Positions 7,566-15,894 are shown, counted from the stretch's first letter. The stretch: 64,000 bases of DNA from Paludibacteraceae bacterium (GCA_024399655.1 JAKSNP010000003.1:60778-124777), one strand, 5' to 3'. Program-made: numbers and translations. Notes: a model not told the origin generated them from the sequence alone.

Positions 7566-9806
7566 ATGAAAAAGATTTTCACTTTTTTCTGCGCCGCTAT
7601 CCTGGCGCTCGGCGCTAATGCCGCTATCCCTACAGGCGACCGCGCTGTTCAGCTCAGCCGGCCTTCACTCGCCGCACAGCATGCTGACGCTTTCGGCCGA
7701 CAGGCCATGTCGCTTACCGCTAACGACGCCCGTAACCTCCGGCGCATGCCGATGGATGCTACCGACACCGTCCAAATCATCGTCGACCAGTCGCAATACA
7801 TCAAGCATCCCTCTTCCGATATCGGATCGTATGCCGACATCACCGTAGTGAACGCCGATCAGTCCTTCATGTTCGAAGTCTATGTCGCCACCGCCACTTT
7901 CAACGGCACCTACACCTACAACGATATTCTCGGCGTCTTGATTTACATCAACATGGAGCCGCTTTCTGTCACCGACTTCAGCTGCTCCATGACTGATGAC
8001 GGAACCGACTACTCCATCGATGTTTACGTCACCGCCTCCGACGGACATTGCTATCATTTCTATTTCGAGCACGTCACTCCGGCTGCCACCGACACCATCG
8101 AAGTCATGATTCTCGAACCCGAAATCACCACCTACTCGGATGCGTTTTCCATTGCCGGTCAGAACGAAACGCTTGGCATCGATGTCATGTTCACTATCTA
8201 CCCCGATACGCTTGACGGTGTCTACAACTACAGCGATCTCTACAACTATAGCTCCTACACTCACTTGACCGTCAACAACCAGAGCCTTTCTATTCTCGGT
8301 TTCAACGCCTTGATGCTTTATGTGGATGTTGATTTCACCTTCTCAGCCTACGCCCTGGCAAGCGACCTCCATTGCTACCATTTCACCATGATTCATGAGG
8401 TCCCCGATGCTGCCGACACCATCGTCATCTCCGTTCCCGATGCCGAAATCGGTACCTACGACAACGCCTTCACCGTTTATGGTGAAACGGCCGACCATTC
8501 TCTTGACGCTTCTATCACCATTCTCACCAGGCAGATCAATGGCTCCTACACCTACGACGACCTCTTTCTCGACAATGAAAACGAATACACCTACTTCGTC
8601 TACAACAGCCAGCAAATCAACATCGTCGATTTCAGCGCCACCATGGTGAAGAACGGTCCTGATTTCACCCTCGATGCCTATATACAGGGCGATGACCGGC
8701 ATTGCTACCACACCACCTTCTTCTATCAGGCTCCTGTCGCCGCCGATACCGTCGAAATTCAGTTCGAAGGCAACCAATCCATGTTCAAAGAAAACGAATT
8801 CGCCGTCTACGGTTGGAACGAACAGCTCGGTTACGAAATCGAACTCTACATCATGCACGCTCCCGAAGACGGCACCTACTCCTACGACGACCTCTACATG
8901 AGTGTCAGCGGCTACTCCTATATCTCCCACAACAACACTAGAATTCCGATTGTCGGTCTCAACTCCACCTTTACCCGCACGCCCTACACTTACACCCTCG
9001 ATGCCTATATCCTCGGCAGAGACGCTCATTGCTACCACGCCGTGTTCGCACAGCCGATCGACACCGTGGAAGTGCTTTCCGAAAACGCTATCTATTTCAA
9101 CCGTCACGACTTCTTCATGATTGCCGGCTCCGACCGCGATTCCGCTTTCATCGCCGAATTGATATTCAACGATCCTGCTGGCAACCGTACGCTCACCTTG
9201 GATGATGTCGACTTTGATGCCACTGGCGACTTCCCTCTCCTGGTCAACGGCAACGAATTGGGGATCATCGACATCAACGCCACCATGTCGTTAACCGAAT
9301 CCGACTACACCTTCGAGGCGTATATCTTCGCCCTCGACACCACTTGCTACCACTTCATCGCCAACCGCACTTTCTCGGTTCAGGAAGTGGAATTCGATAG
9401 CGTTCAGGTTGAAGAAGTGGCTCAATACGGAGTTTACGTCTACTCCGGCTACTCCGATTCATGCATACTGGGTGTCGCCGTTAAGTGCGACGAACTCGTC
9501 AGCCGTTCGTTCGACATCACCGATTTGGAAGAGGCTCTTCTCATGGTCAACGGCACGGATCTCCCCGTTTGCGACTTCAACGCCGTTCTCACTTACGACG
9601 GCGAGCATGATTGGTCGATGGATATCAATCTGATGGGAGCTGACATGGTTATTTACCATGCAGTCTTTGAGGACCGCACCCAACCTGCCGGTATCGACGT
9701 TATTCCGACAGAGCAACCCGTAGTGGAGAAATTCATCCGTGACGGTCAATTGATTATTCGTCGTCAGGGTAACGAATACTCCGTTCAAGGCCAGCAGCTC
9801 CGTTGA
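7566..9806 (+). CDS. Secreted protein of six CYH-motif repeats with a C-terminal tail
   Basis: This 746-residue exported protein (signal peptide MKKIFTFFCAAILALGANA) has a linker to about residue 65 and then six tandem units of 103-110 residues. Each unit starts with a DTIEV-like strand and passes through a YTYDDLY-like segment. Each ends in CYH, at residues 162, 270, 380, 489 and 594; in the sixth unit the Cys is replaced (IYH near 697). The units are rich in Asp, Tyr and beta-strand patterns and have few lysines. I do not recognise the domain. The last 25 residues (KFIRDGQLIIRRQG, then YSVQGQ) are the tail shared with the proteins at 5030, 10659 and 45280, suggesting common sorting. A surface or outer-membrane-associated location is inferred. 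Confidence 0.88.
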   Translation: MKKIFTFFCAAILALGANAAIPTGDRAVQLSRPSLAAQHADAFGRQAMSLTANDARNLRRMPMDATDTVQIIVDQSQYIKHPSSDIGSYADITVVNADQSFMFEVYVATATFNGTYTYNDILGVLIYINMEPLSVTDFSCSMTDDGTDYSIDVYVTASDGHCYHFYFEHVTPAATDTIEVMILEPEITTYSDAFSIAGQNETLGIDVMFTIYPDTLDGVYNYSDLYNYSSYTHLTVNNQSLSILGFNALMLYVDVDFTFSAYALASDLHCYHFTMIHEVPDAADTIVISVPDAEIGTYDNAFTVYGETADHSLDASITILTRQINGSYTYDDLFLDNENEYTYFVYNSQQINIVDFSATMVKNGPDFTLDAYIQGDDRHCYHTTFFYQAPVAADTVEIQFEGNQSMFKENEFAVYGWNEQLGYEIELYIMHAPEDGTYSYDDLYMSVSGYSYISHNNTRIPIVGLNSTFTRTPYTYTLDAYILGRDAHCYHAVFAQPIDTVEVLSENAIYFNRHDFFMIAGSDRDSAFIAELIFNDPAGNRTLTLDDVDFDATGDFPLLVNGNELGIIDINATMSLTESDYTFEAYIFALDTTCYHFIANRTFSVQEVEFDSVQVEEVAQYGVYVYSGYSDSCILGVAVKCDELVSRSFDITDLEEALLMVNGTDLPVCDFNAVLTYDGEHDWSMDINLMGADMVIYHAVFEDRTQPAGIDVIPTEQPVVEKFIRDGQLIIRRQGNEYSVQGQQLR

Positions 9807-9830
9807 TTGATTCGAGTTAATCAATAATAC

Positions 9831-9867
9831 AAAAAATGAGCCATTGCGAAATGGCTCATTTTTTTTA
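9831..9867 (+). terminator. Intrinsic terminator
   Basis: AATGAGCCATT (9835-9845) and AATGGCTCATT (9850-9860) form an 11-bp stem with a GCGA loop, followed by a T run. It lies 29 nt after the CYH-repeat gene. Confidence 0.92.
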
Positions 9868-9962
9868 TTGAGAGAAGTTAATTGAGTGGAGAATTGAGAG
9901 TGGAGTATTCGGGGAAAGGGAATGTATCAAATGCCTTGCAAAAATAGTTCAACCTTAAGATA

Positions 9963-10090
9963 GGAAAATATTCTATTTTTAAGATTGGAGAGAAAAGACG
10001 GGATTTTTTCATCCTTCTCTAATCCTTCTCTGACCCTTCTCTAAAAGCTCTCTAACCTATAGAGATAAAAAATATTCTATTTTTAAGATT
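9963..10090 (+). repeat. 128-bp dispersed element with direct-repeat ends, copy 1
   Basis: Both ends carry AATATTCTATTTTTAAGATT (9967-9986 and 10071-10090). The interior has GGAGA, GATTTTTT and CCTTCTCTAATCCTTCTC. The same parts in the same order and length occur at 45025-45153 in opposite orientation. It lies between convergent genes and carries no ORF. The rest of the 9868-10189 gap shows nothing else. Confidence 0.75.
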
Positions 10091-10189
10091 ACGCATTTCC
10101 GGCACAACCTCTTTGTTTGTCCTTTAGCCTAAGCCGGTATCCCTAAAAAGTCAAACAAAGTATTAAATTGGCAATTGAACGCAAACGAT

Positions 10190-10612
10190 TCAATATACCG
10201 GACCAGAACCATCCATCACGCGATAATCGCAGCCATATCCGGGTTCCGTCCAATATACCAACTTAGCCCAATCGTTGATTTTGAGGTTAACGCTTTCGCG
10301 GTCATTGGTGAAACCTCCGTATGCACCCGGAGCGTAAGCTTCCACATAGATATCAAGTTCTTTACGTGGCGCTTTGAAAGCGTAGAATTCTTTACCGCCG
10401 ATCGTCTGTATACCCAAACATTTGCCGTATACGTTGGTACCGTTGGATGCATTGTCACCCGGAGAGAGAAACTTGACACAATAAAGTGCATACTCGTCAA
10501 GGGATGATTTTTGAATAAAGAGATTGGCTCCGCCCGCATCCGGTTCATTTCCGCAAGAGGTAAAACAGAACATCAAGGCTGATGCTAAAACAAGGAAAAG
10601 ATGCTTTTTCAT
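10190..10612 (-). CDS. Small hypothetical lipoprotein
   Basis: The 140-residue product begins MKKHLFLVLASALMFCFTSC, a lipoprotein signal with Cys20. A single compact domain with several Tyr and Gly residues follows, and no recognised motif. It lies 46 nt after the small tail-bearing gene, in the same direction, within the exported-protein island. The function is unknown; a lipid-anchored envelope protein is inferred. Confidence 0.72.
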   Translation of the reverse strand: MKKHLFLVLASALMFCFTSCGNEPDAGGANLFIQKSSLDEYALYCVKFLSPGDNASNGTNVYGKCLGIQTIGGKEFYAFKAPRKELDIYVEAYAPGAYGGFTNDRESVNLKINDWAKLVYWTEPGYGCDYRVMDGSGPVY

Positions 10613-10658
10613 AACTATATTAAAAAAAAAGATGAGTTAATTCACAGAAGCAGAGAGA

Positions 10659-11015
10659 TTACTCCACTAAGATGCCTTGAGCATTGTAGGTGTTGTCACC
10701 TTGAAGAAGGAGTACCTGACCGTTACGAAGTACCTTGATCACATCCAAATCATCACCGACTTTTTCAACAGCCGTAGGCTCAGCCGGCGCTTTGCCGAAA
10801 GTGGTCACCACTTCGTCGGCCGAAAGATCTGACGTATTGCCGGCAATATTGATGGTTAAGCCTACGTTGACCGTTGGTTCGGATGCAAGCAGATACCCAT
10901 TGACCGTTTCGTTTTGCTCAAATTTGACAGTATCAATCGAATCCGTTGGTATTTCTTGTGCTAAAGCGCTTATGCCCATAAGACACACTATGCAAAATAT
11001 CAAAAGTTTTTTCAT
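10659..11015 (-). CDS. Small secreted protein with shared C-terminal tail
   Basis: Only 118 residues: a signal peptide (MKKLLIFCIVCLMGISALAQ), about 70 residues of Thr/Val/Asp-rich sequence without a known domain, and a C-terminal segment KVLRNGQVLLLQGDNTYNAQG. That segment matches the tail of the much larger proteins at 5030, 7566 and 45280. It is close to a minimal cargo carrying the tail, which makes it useful for defining the tail's limits. It is followed by a small lipoprotein gene. Its role is unknown. Confidence 0.72.
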   Translation of the reverse strand: MKKLLIFCIVCLMGISALAQEIPTDSIDTVKFEQNETVNGYLLASEPTVNVGLTINIAGNTSDLSADEVVTTFGKAPAEPTAVEKVGDDLDVIKVLRNGQVLLLQGDNTYNAQGILVE

Positions 11016-11059
11016 AATATTTAATAAGGGCCTTCGCCAGGAAGGAAAGGCAATGAATA

Positions 11060-11777
11060 TTATTCAACAGTAGTTTGTGTTCCTTCTTCTGGAAGTACGA
11101 GTTTGAAAGTCACATTATCCGGATTGTAGAGCGTCAGCGACTTATCGCCTTTGGTAATCACCACCGCAGGACCGGAAGTGCCTTCGGTAGGCAATTCATT
11201 GAGGATGGCTTCAGTCAGCTCAATCGCTGCCAGAACCTGCTAGACGAGGCTATTGATTTCATTTTCGCTTTTTGCATTGGTGATTGCCGCAATAGTATTA
11301 TCGGCCATAACCAAGATATGGGGATTGGTAATACTTTGTATTGATACTGTCAATTGCAGCGTTCCTTAAAATAGAAATGGAGGTGAGACTGGAGCAAGTG
11401 GCGAAAGCGCCCTGCCCTATAGTAGTATCAATTCCCATCGGCAAAGTGACGGACTGAAGGTCCATGCATTCGAGAAAGCAAGTGGTATTGAGGGTTTTCA
11501 ATGAATTGGGGAGAATAACGGTCGTGAGATTGGTGGAGTAAAAAGCACTCTGACCAATCCAAACAAGATCACCGTCAAAGGTAATAATGCCCTGACCGTT
11601 CTCGTAGGTATTGGATACTATATTGACATTGAATCTGGCCCCACCTCCAGAATTGGGTGACACTATCTGTCCGTCGGTAGAAGTGTACCATATCTGGTTA
11701 TTGGGTATGGAGTCTGTTGCCCATAAGATGGGTGCAGTTATAATTGCTACGAGTAGGATAAAAAATTTGGATTTCAT
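11060..11777 (-). pseudogene. Decayed secreted LRR (BspA-type) gene
   Basis: From MKSKFFILLVAIITAPILWA (signal peptide) the frame reads an LRR_5 segment (FYSTNLTTVILPNSLKTL, LQSVTLP, FATCSSLTSISI) and stops near 11298. In another frame the coding pattern continues across the same place (SITNPHILVMADNTIAAITN), meets an in-frame TAG near 11240, and then runs 61 more codons (QVLAAIELTEAILNELP to TQTTVE) to a TAA at 11060. One frameshift plus one nonsense codon therefore explain the whole stretch. The promoter TACCTTTG (11802-11809) is intact. A sequencing error at both sites is less likely but possible. Confidence 0.7.
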
Positions 11778-11885
11778 TAGCGGTTTGTTATAAAATCGCT
11801 GCAAAGGTACAAAGTTTTTTTTGAATATGCAAGCAAAAACAATATTCTTATGAGAATTGCCTTGCTGATCAGTAAAAAAACGAAA

Positions 11886-12380
11886 TTAGAAATGATAGGC
11901 CAAACCGAGGCCTTCGGGACCGGCATTGACACTCCAATAGGCTACCGATTGCTGCTGATAGGACAGCGCATTATACATGTCGGCACTATTATGCATCTTA
12001 GTATAACCTACAATCAAAGTAGGGATACAGGCAAGTTCACAACCCAGCCCCACTATCCCCATTGCACGACTGGCTGTGGTGTAGTTCAAATCACACAAAG
12101 CCCAAACATACGAACCGATATCCAAACCGGCACCTATACCGAGCAACACCCAACCGGCAACAGCCGTTTTGCGTCCCTGCTCCCATTGCACATAAGCTGC
12201 AGGGCACTTGCCTTGAAGAAAACGGGCGTAGTCGTTGTCGGCTTTTACACCGGGATGCATCACTTGATTTTCGATGATATATGTATTGCCGCTTCGAAGC
12301 AGCCATTGGGAATTGGCGGATTGGGCTCGGACAATGGCGCTGAGAGCAAGAAAGCACAAAAAGAAACAAAGTTTTTTCAT
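11886..12380 (-). CDS. Secreted or membrane hypothetical protein
   Basis: The product from MKKLCFFLCFLALSAIVRAQ is 164 residues with a signal peptide. A Gly-rich pair of hydrophobic segments follows (VAGWVLLGIGAGLDIGSY and MGIVGLGCELACIPTLIVG). It ends in AYHF, with the terminal aromatic typical of outer-membrane proteins. Bacteroidales have many small proteins with two such glycine-rich segments next to surface genes; their function is unknown. A longer reading from 12533 would overlap the preceding barrel gene and adds a low-complexity leader, so it was not chosen. The gap to that gene is 46 nt. Confidence 0.7.
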   Translation of the reverse strand: MKKLCFFLCFLALSAIVRAQSANSQWLLRSGNTYIIENQVMHPGVKADNDYARFLQGKCPAAYVQWEQGRKTAVAGWVLLGIGAGLDIGSYVWALCDLNYTTASRAMGIVGLGCELACIPTLIVGYTKMHNSADMYNALSYQQQSVAYWSVNAGPEGLGLAYHF

Positions 12381-12426
12381 ATTAAAGAAGAGAGCATTGA
12401 GAAGCGCTACAAAACGAAAACAAATA

Positions 12427-13314
12427 TTAACGGCGATAGCGATAACGACGGTAGGAAGAATAAGGAGAAGGAGTAAGAGAATAACGAAGACGAAGACCGA
12501 ATGTGAACGCCTTGAATTGCAAAGCCGAAACATCCGTGAGAAGATATGACTTGACTTCGGCAGGAGGATATGAAGGATCTACGATTTCACCTACATCGAT
12601 CAACCATTCGGAAGAAGCTGACTTAGGCTGATAATCATTCCATGGACTGATGTTCAAATACAAGCCCAAGCCCAATTGACTCAAATCGGACAAACTCCAA
12701 TCATAGCCCCATTCAAACGAACAGAAAAGATGATGATGCGGCATCAAACCCCTGCCGGATACGGCGTATCGGTCAGCATCCAATTGACCCGTGATCAGTT
12801 CGTTGCGGACATATACATCATACTCAGGATAATAAGCCACAATACTGAGGTCGGAAATCGACTGAGCATATCGGGAACGTATAAGATAACGGTAGGTGAG
12901 ACCCAAATCAAAATAGAAGCCATTAGCGCGGAGCGTGAAAAGCAACGGCACTTCCACCTGGAACTGGCTGACAGACATACGAACCTCATCAGACAGGACC
13001 TGATAATCCATCGGATGGCCGAGATAGTCGGTGTTGGAGAACGACTCAGCCACTTTGTCGCGGAAAGAGAGCCGCGTTGCCCCTACCCCAATTCCTGTGC
13101 GGAAGCCGAGTTCGGCATGTCCGCGAGTGGGGAAATAGCAAGCATATTGGATGTCGAACATCCCTTCAGGGCCCGGAACGCCCACAGCTTTGGGCGAAGA
13201 CAGATAGACATCGGCTCCGCCACGCACGGCAAAAGAGATGACGGAGGAAGATTGTGCTCCGGCCATCAGGCAACCGCCAAGGGCGATAAGGGAAAGAAGA
13301 AAGAGTCGACGCAT
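12427..13314 (-). CDS. Outer-membrane beta-barrel protein
   Basis: From MRRLFLLSLIALGGCLMAGAQ (signal peptide) the 295-residue product shows alternating amphipathic strands with aromatic girdles (FAVRGGADVYLS, AELGFRTGIGVGATRLSF, FYFDLGLTYRYL, QLGLGLYLNISP, FTFGLRLRYSL). This is the pattern of a porin-like barrel of roughly 10-12 strands. The last residues are Tyr/Arg-rich (SSYRRYRYRR) instead of the usual C-terminal Phe. It follows the split-B-repeat genes by 98 nt in the same direction. It could be the membrane anchor or exit pore for those surface proteins, but that rests on position only. Confidence 0.75.
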   Translation of the reverse strand: MRRLFLLSLIALGGCLMAGAQSSSVISFAVRGGADVYLSSPKAVGVPGPEGMFDIQYACYFPTRGHAELGFRTGIGVGATRLSFRDKVAESFSNTDYLGHPMDYQVLSDEVRMSVSQFQVEVPLLFTLRANGFYFDLGLTYRYLIRSRYAQSISDLSIVAYYPEYDVYVRNELITGQLDADRYAVSGRGLMPHHHLFCSFEWGYDWSLSDLSQLGLGLYLNISPWNDYQPKSASSEWLIDVGEIVDPSYPPAEVKSYLLTDVSALQFKAFTFGLRLRYSLTPSPYSSYRRYRYRR

Positions 13315-13350
13315 AACTTTTAGTAATTCACAATGCAGCAAAGCTGCAAC

Positions 13351-13382
13351 TGATTGAATGATTGACTGATTAACTGATTATT
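13351..13382. repeat. Four degenerate 8-bp tandem repeats
   Basis: TGATTGAA, TGATTGAC, TGATTAAC and TGATTATT are arranged head to tail, followed by CAATTGA twice. They lie between the T9SS-tail gene and the barrel gene. Confidence 0.75.
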
Positions 13383-13412
13383 ACAATTGACAATTGATTT
13401 GTTATTGATGAA

Positions 13413-14219
13413 TCAATCAAGGTGGACAATATAGCGAAGAGTTTCGCTGAATGAATCCGACTGAACGACCACGTTGTAGCATCCTGCTACAGGAGCAGCA
13501 GGCAGATAGAACACATCCGAACCATGCAGGATGTGCGACTGTATGAGTCGTCCGGCCATATCATACACACGGATGACAGTAGTTTCATCCGGTTTGAGAC
13601 CTACGATTTTGAGTTGCTCTCCGGGAAGAGCGGCCGTAGGCGTGAGTATAAGTCGCGGCGGGGAAGGAGCCCGTCCGGAATAAGAAACGATAACGGAACG
13701 CATGAGTCCGTCACAGAGCAAACCTGCCGGTGAAGCGGAAACATCCACTACAGCATAATAATCGCCAGTACCCTGAAGGTCACGAGCGAGCGTGAGATAA
13801 TAGCCATTGCATACGGCTTCATCGTCCTGCGGGAAGTTGTTGTGCATATCGTCGGCATCGTCACGAATACGATACCAAGTGACGTTGTGTTCGCCGAAAT
13901 AATAGCCGAGCGAGTCGTGAATATACTTGACGTCAAGCATCATAAGCCAGTCGTAAAGCGCCACGACAGGCAGGTTGGCGTACTCGGCACAATTGGAAGC
14001 GAAATATGCTATAAAGGCCGTATCTGAGTAGATTTCCACAGACCTTACGGCGTTTGTGTCGCCATCCGACCAATGGTCGAAATGGTAGAACTGGTTAGGA
14101 TAAGCCGACAAGTTGAGCCAAGTGCCGCAATTGACCTGCATAGAGGTACCGGACGTTCCCTGAGCGAGAACGCCGGTAGCCACCAGGCAGAGCAAATATA
14201 GACAGAAGCGTCTTGTCAT
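13413..14219 (-). CDS. T9SS-exported protein starting with a partial B-repeat
   Basis: From MTRRFCLYLLCLVATGVLAQ (signal peptide) the mature protein opens at once with the later part of an InlB-type B-repeat (CGTWLNLSAYPNQFYHFDHW, then AYFA). The first strand of the repeat is missing. A middle domain of about 100 residues follows, with no recognised motif. The C-terminus is a canonical T9SS type A sorting domain: VIRVYDMAGRLIQS, then GCYNVVVQ and a final basic/hydrophobic strand. T9SS would carry it across the outer membrane and anchor or release it there. It is third in a row of three genes with split repeats; the preceding protein ends with the missing first strand. An earlier ATG at 14303 would not give a signal peptide at the N-terminus. 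Confidence 0.85.
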   Translation of the reverse strand: MTRRFCLYLLCLVATGVLAQGTSGTSMQVNCGTWLNLSAYPNQFYHFDHWSDGDTNAVRSVEIYSDTAFIAYFASNCAEYANLPVVALYDWLMMLDVKYIHDSLGYYFGEHNVTWYRIRDDADDMHNNFPQDDEAVCNGYYLTLARDLQGTGDYYAVVDVSASPAGLLCDGLMRSVIVSYSGRAPSPPRLILTPTAALPGEQLKIVGLKPDETTVIRVYDMAGRLIQSHILHGSDVFYLPAAPVAGCYNVVVQSDSFSETLRYIVHLD

Positions 14220-14360
14220 TATGAATAAGTATTTTCTAAGGGCACACCACAGGAGGCAACGAAAACGAAACGTTAACGATCCTGCCAATCCCGGGATTAG
14301 CACAAAAACTATATATTTATTTAATCGCTTATACTAACTCGATGTTTATCGCAATACGGA

Positions 14361-15005
14361 TTAATTGTTAGTGGTTTTGACGACAGCATCAACTGAACCT
14401 TCGGTAGTAACGTTGCCAGCAGTATGAACATGAACAGTATATTTATTGATAGTGAAGTAAGCCACGAAACCTTGGTCACCGGTGACAGCAGCAGTAGCAG
14501 TTTTGTTAGTAGAAACAAGAGTGTTATCAGCATCAGTAGCACCGTCAGCCAATGTCCACCTGTCGAAATGATAGCAACTGCCATCATCTTCGGTAGCCAC
14601 AAGATTGATATTGTCAGCATTGCTGGCATCAGGATCAGCTGTTGCATTGACCATATATGTTACAAAATCAGCTGCATTAGTAAGAGTTACGTCATAAATA
14701 CCGTCAGCATCGGTATCCAACTTGATGGTAACTGTAATTTGGTTCAGTGCGAAGTTAGCAGTATAATTGAAATTCGCATGAATATCTTCAATCGTATAAG
14801 TGGTAGATGTGGAGATAACATTGTTGCTATTGTCATCATCAGTCCAGTTAACGAAGTGGTAACCGGCAGCAGGAGTAGCGGTAATTTCAACGGATTGGCC
14901 GCACAATACGTCAGAAACGGTAACGGTACCTTGAGGAGTGGTTTGAGCGTTAACGGTTGCGATGGCGCAAAGAGCCATCAGAGCGATAGAAAAAATCTTT
15001 TTCAT
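14361..15005 (-). CDS. Exported B-repeat linker protein with half-repeats at both ends
   Basis: The 214-residue product has a signal peptide (MKKIFSIALMALCAIATVNAQ). The mature part starts inside a B-repeat (QGTVTVSDVLCGQSVEITA, GYHFVNW, YTANFA), has one complete repeat (ITVTIKL to CYHFDRW to FVAYFTI), and ends with only the first strand of a third (KYTVHVHTAGNVTTEGSV). The next gene's product begins with the complementary remainder. The preceding protein likewise ends with the first strand that this one lacks. There is no separate sorting tail. The layout fits a middle subunit of a surface fibre; this is inference from domain boundaries. Confidence 0.8.
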   Translation of the reverse strand: MKKIFSIALMALCAIATVNAQTTPQGTVTVSDVLCGQSVEITATPAAGYHFVNWTDDDNSNNVISTSTTYTIEDIHANFNYTANFALNQITVTIKLDTDADGIYDVTLTNAADFVTYMVNATADPDASNADNINLVATEDDGSCYHFDRWTLADGATDADNTLVSTNKTATAAVTGDQGFVAYFTINKYTVHVHTAGNVTTEGSVDAVVKTTNN

Positions 15006-15048
15006 AATGTTTTGTTTTTAAATTGTTAGTATTAAAGTTAATTATTTG

Positions 15049-15894
15049 TTATTCGATTTTGGTTGCCGTCACGAAGCCCTGTGAAGCATCATTCACATGG
15101 AGGGTGACGGTGTAGGATTTGCGTTCAAAAATAGCGGTATAGGTCGGTCCTCCACATTCAACGGTAACGGTTCGTGTGGGGGAGGTTTCGCCATCCGACC
15201 AACGTACGAACTGATAGCAGGGATCGGTGGCGGTGGCGGAAAGGGTAACCTGTTCGCCTATGTGATAAAAATTCCGGTCGGGAGATTTGGAAACCTGCCC
15301 CACTCCTTCGGGTGAGACAGCAGTATTCAAAGGCTGCTTGGCGGTAATTACTACATCTTTAAAAATACCTGCATAATTTCCTAAGTAACGGAGCATAATA
15401 TACCGTGTATCGTCACGAAGAGCGATTTTTCTAACTCTATTGGCATCAGGATGTGAATCCCAAGTCTCATAAAATGTCCAATTATTAGGAGTTGGACTTT
15501 CACGCACTTCGTACAAAGTGCTTGACAAGTCTGATGTGTGAGCAATATTATTATTAGGAAAAATTTTATAATATATGGTATCAGGAACCATGTTGGGGTC
15601 TAAGGCAATGATGACATATTTTTCCTTAAAATAAGAAGCTGGCCACCATAGTTCTTCAGAACCGAGGCAAACACCACCTTGCGACCATCGAGGACCTAAA
15701 TCAACATCTACCCATTTTAATCCCTCCAAATGCTTATCAATATTTACACTTTTTGTCGTAGTATTGGGATTATTGAAATCCGCCTCGGTGTAAGTGGCCA
15801 CGCAATCCGAATATTGTAGTTGCGCCATAGCATGGAAGCTACAGAGCAAAGCGATTAATAATATGTAGAATTGCTTAAAGCGCATTTTCTTCAA
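15049..15894 (-). CDS. Exported protein with head domain and terminal half B-repeat
   Basis: The 281-residue product has a signal peptide (MKKMRFKQFYILLIALLCSFHAMAQ). A head region of about 155 residues resembles a jelly-roll or discoidin-like beta-sandwich (VDLGPRWSQGGVCLGSEELW, IALRDDTRYIMLRYLG, FKDVVITAK), although the family is not certain. One full B-repeat follows (GEQVTLSATA, CYQFVRWSDGE, YTAIFER), and then only the first strand of another (SYTVTLHVNDASQGFVTA) before the stop. It is first of three genes with 43 and 141 nt spacers. The head could bind a ligand at the tip of an assembly. Confidence 0.8.
   Translation of the reverse strand: MKKMRFKQFYILLIALLCSFHAMAQLQYSDCVATYTEADFNNPNTTTKSVNIDKHLEGLKWVDVDLGPRWSQGGVCLGSEELWWPASYFKEKYVIIALDPNMVPDTIYYKIFPNNNIAHTSDLSSTLYEVRESPTPNNWTFYETWDSHPDANRVRKIALRDDTRYIMLRYLGNYAGIFKDVVITAKQPLNTAVSPEGVGQVSKSPDRNFYHIGEQVTLSATATDPCYQFVRWSDGETSPTRTVTVECGGPTYTAIFERKSYTVTLHVNDASQGFVTATKIE

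Noticed and set aside
13413-15894. One long gene split by stop codons
   Set aside because: Each of the three frames begins with its own convincing signal peptide, and the spacers (43 and 141 nt) do not encode B-repeat sequence in any frame examined.
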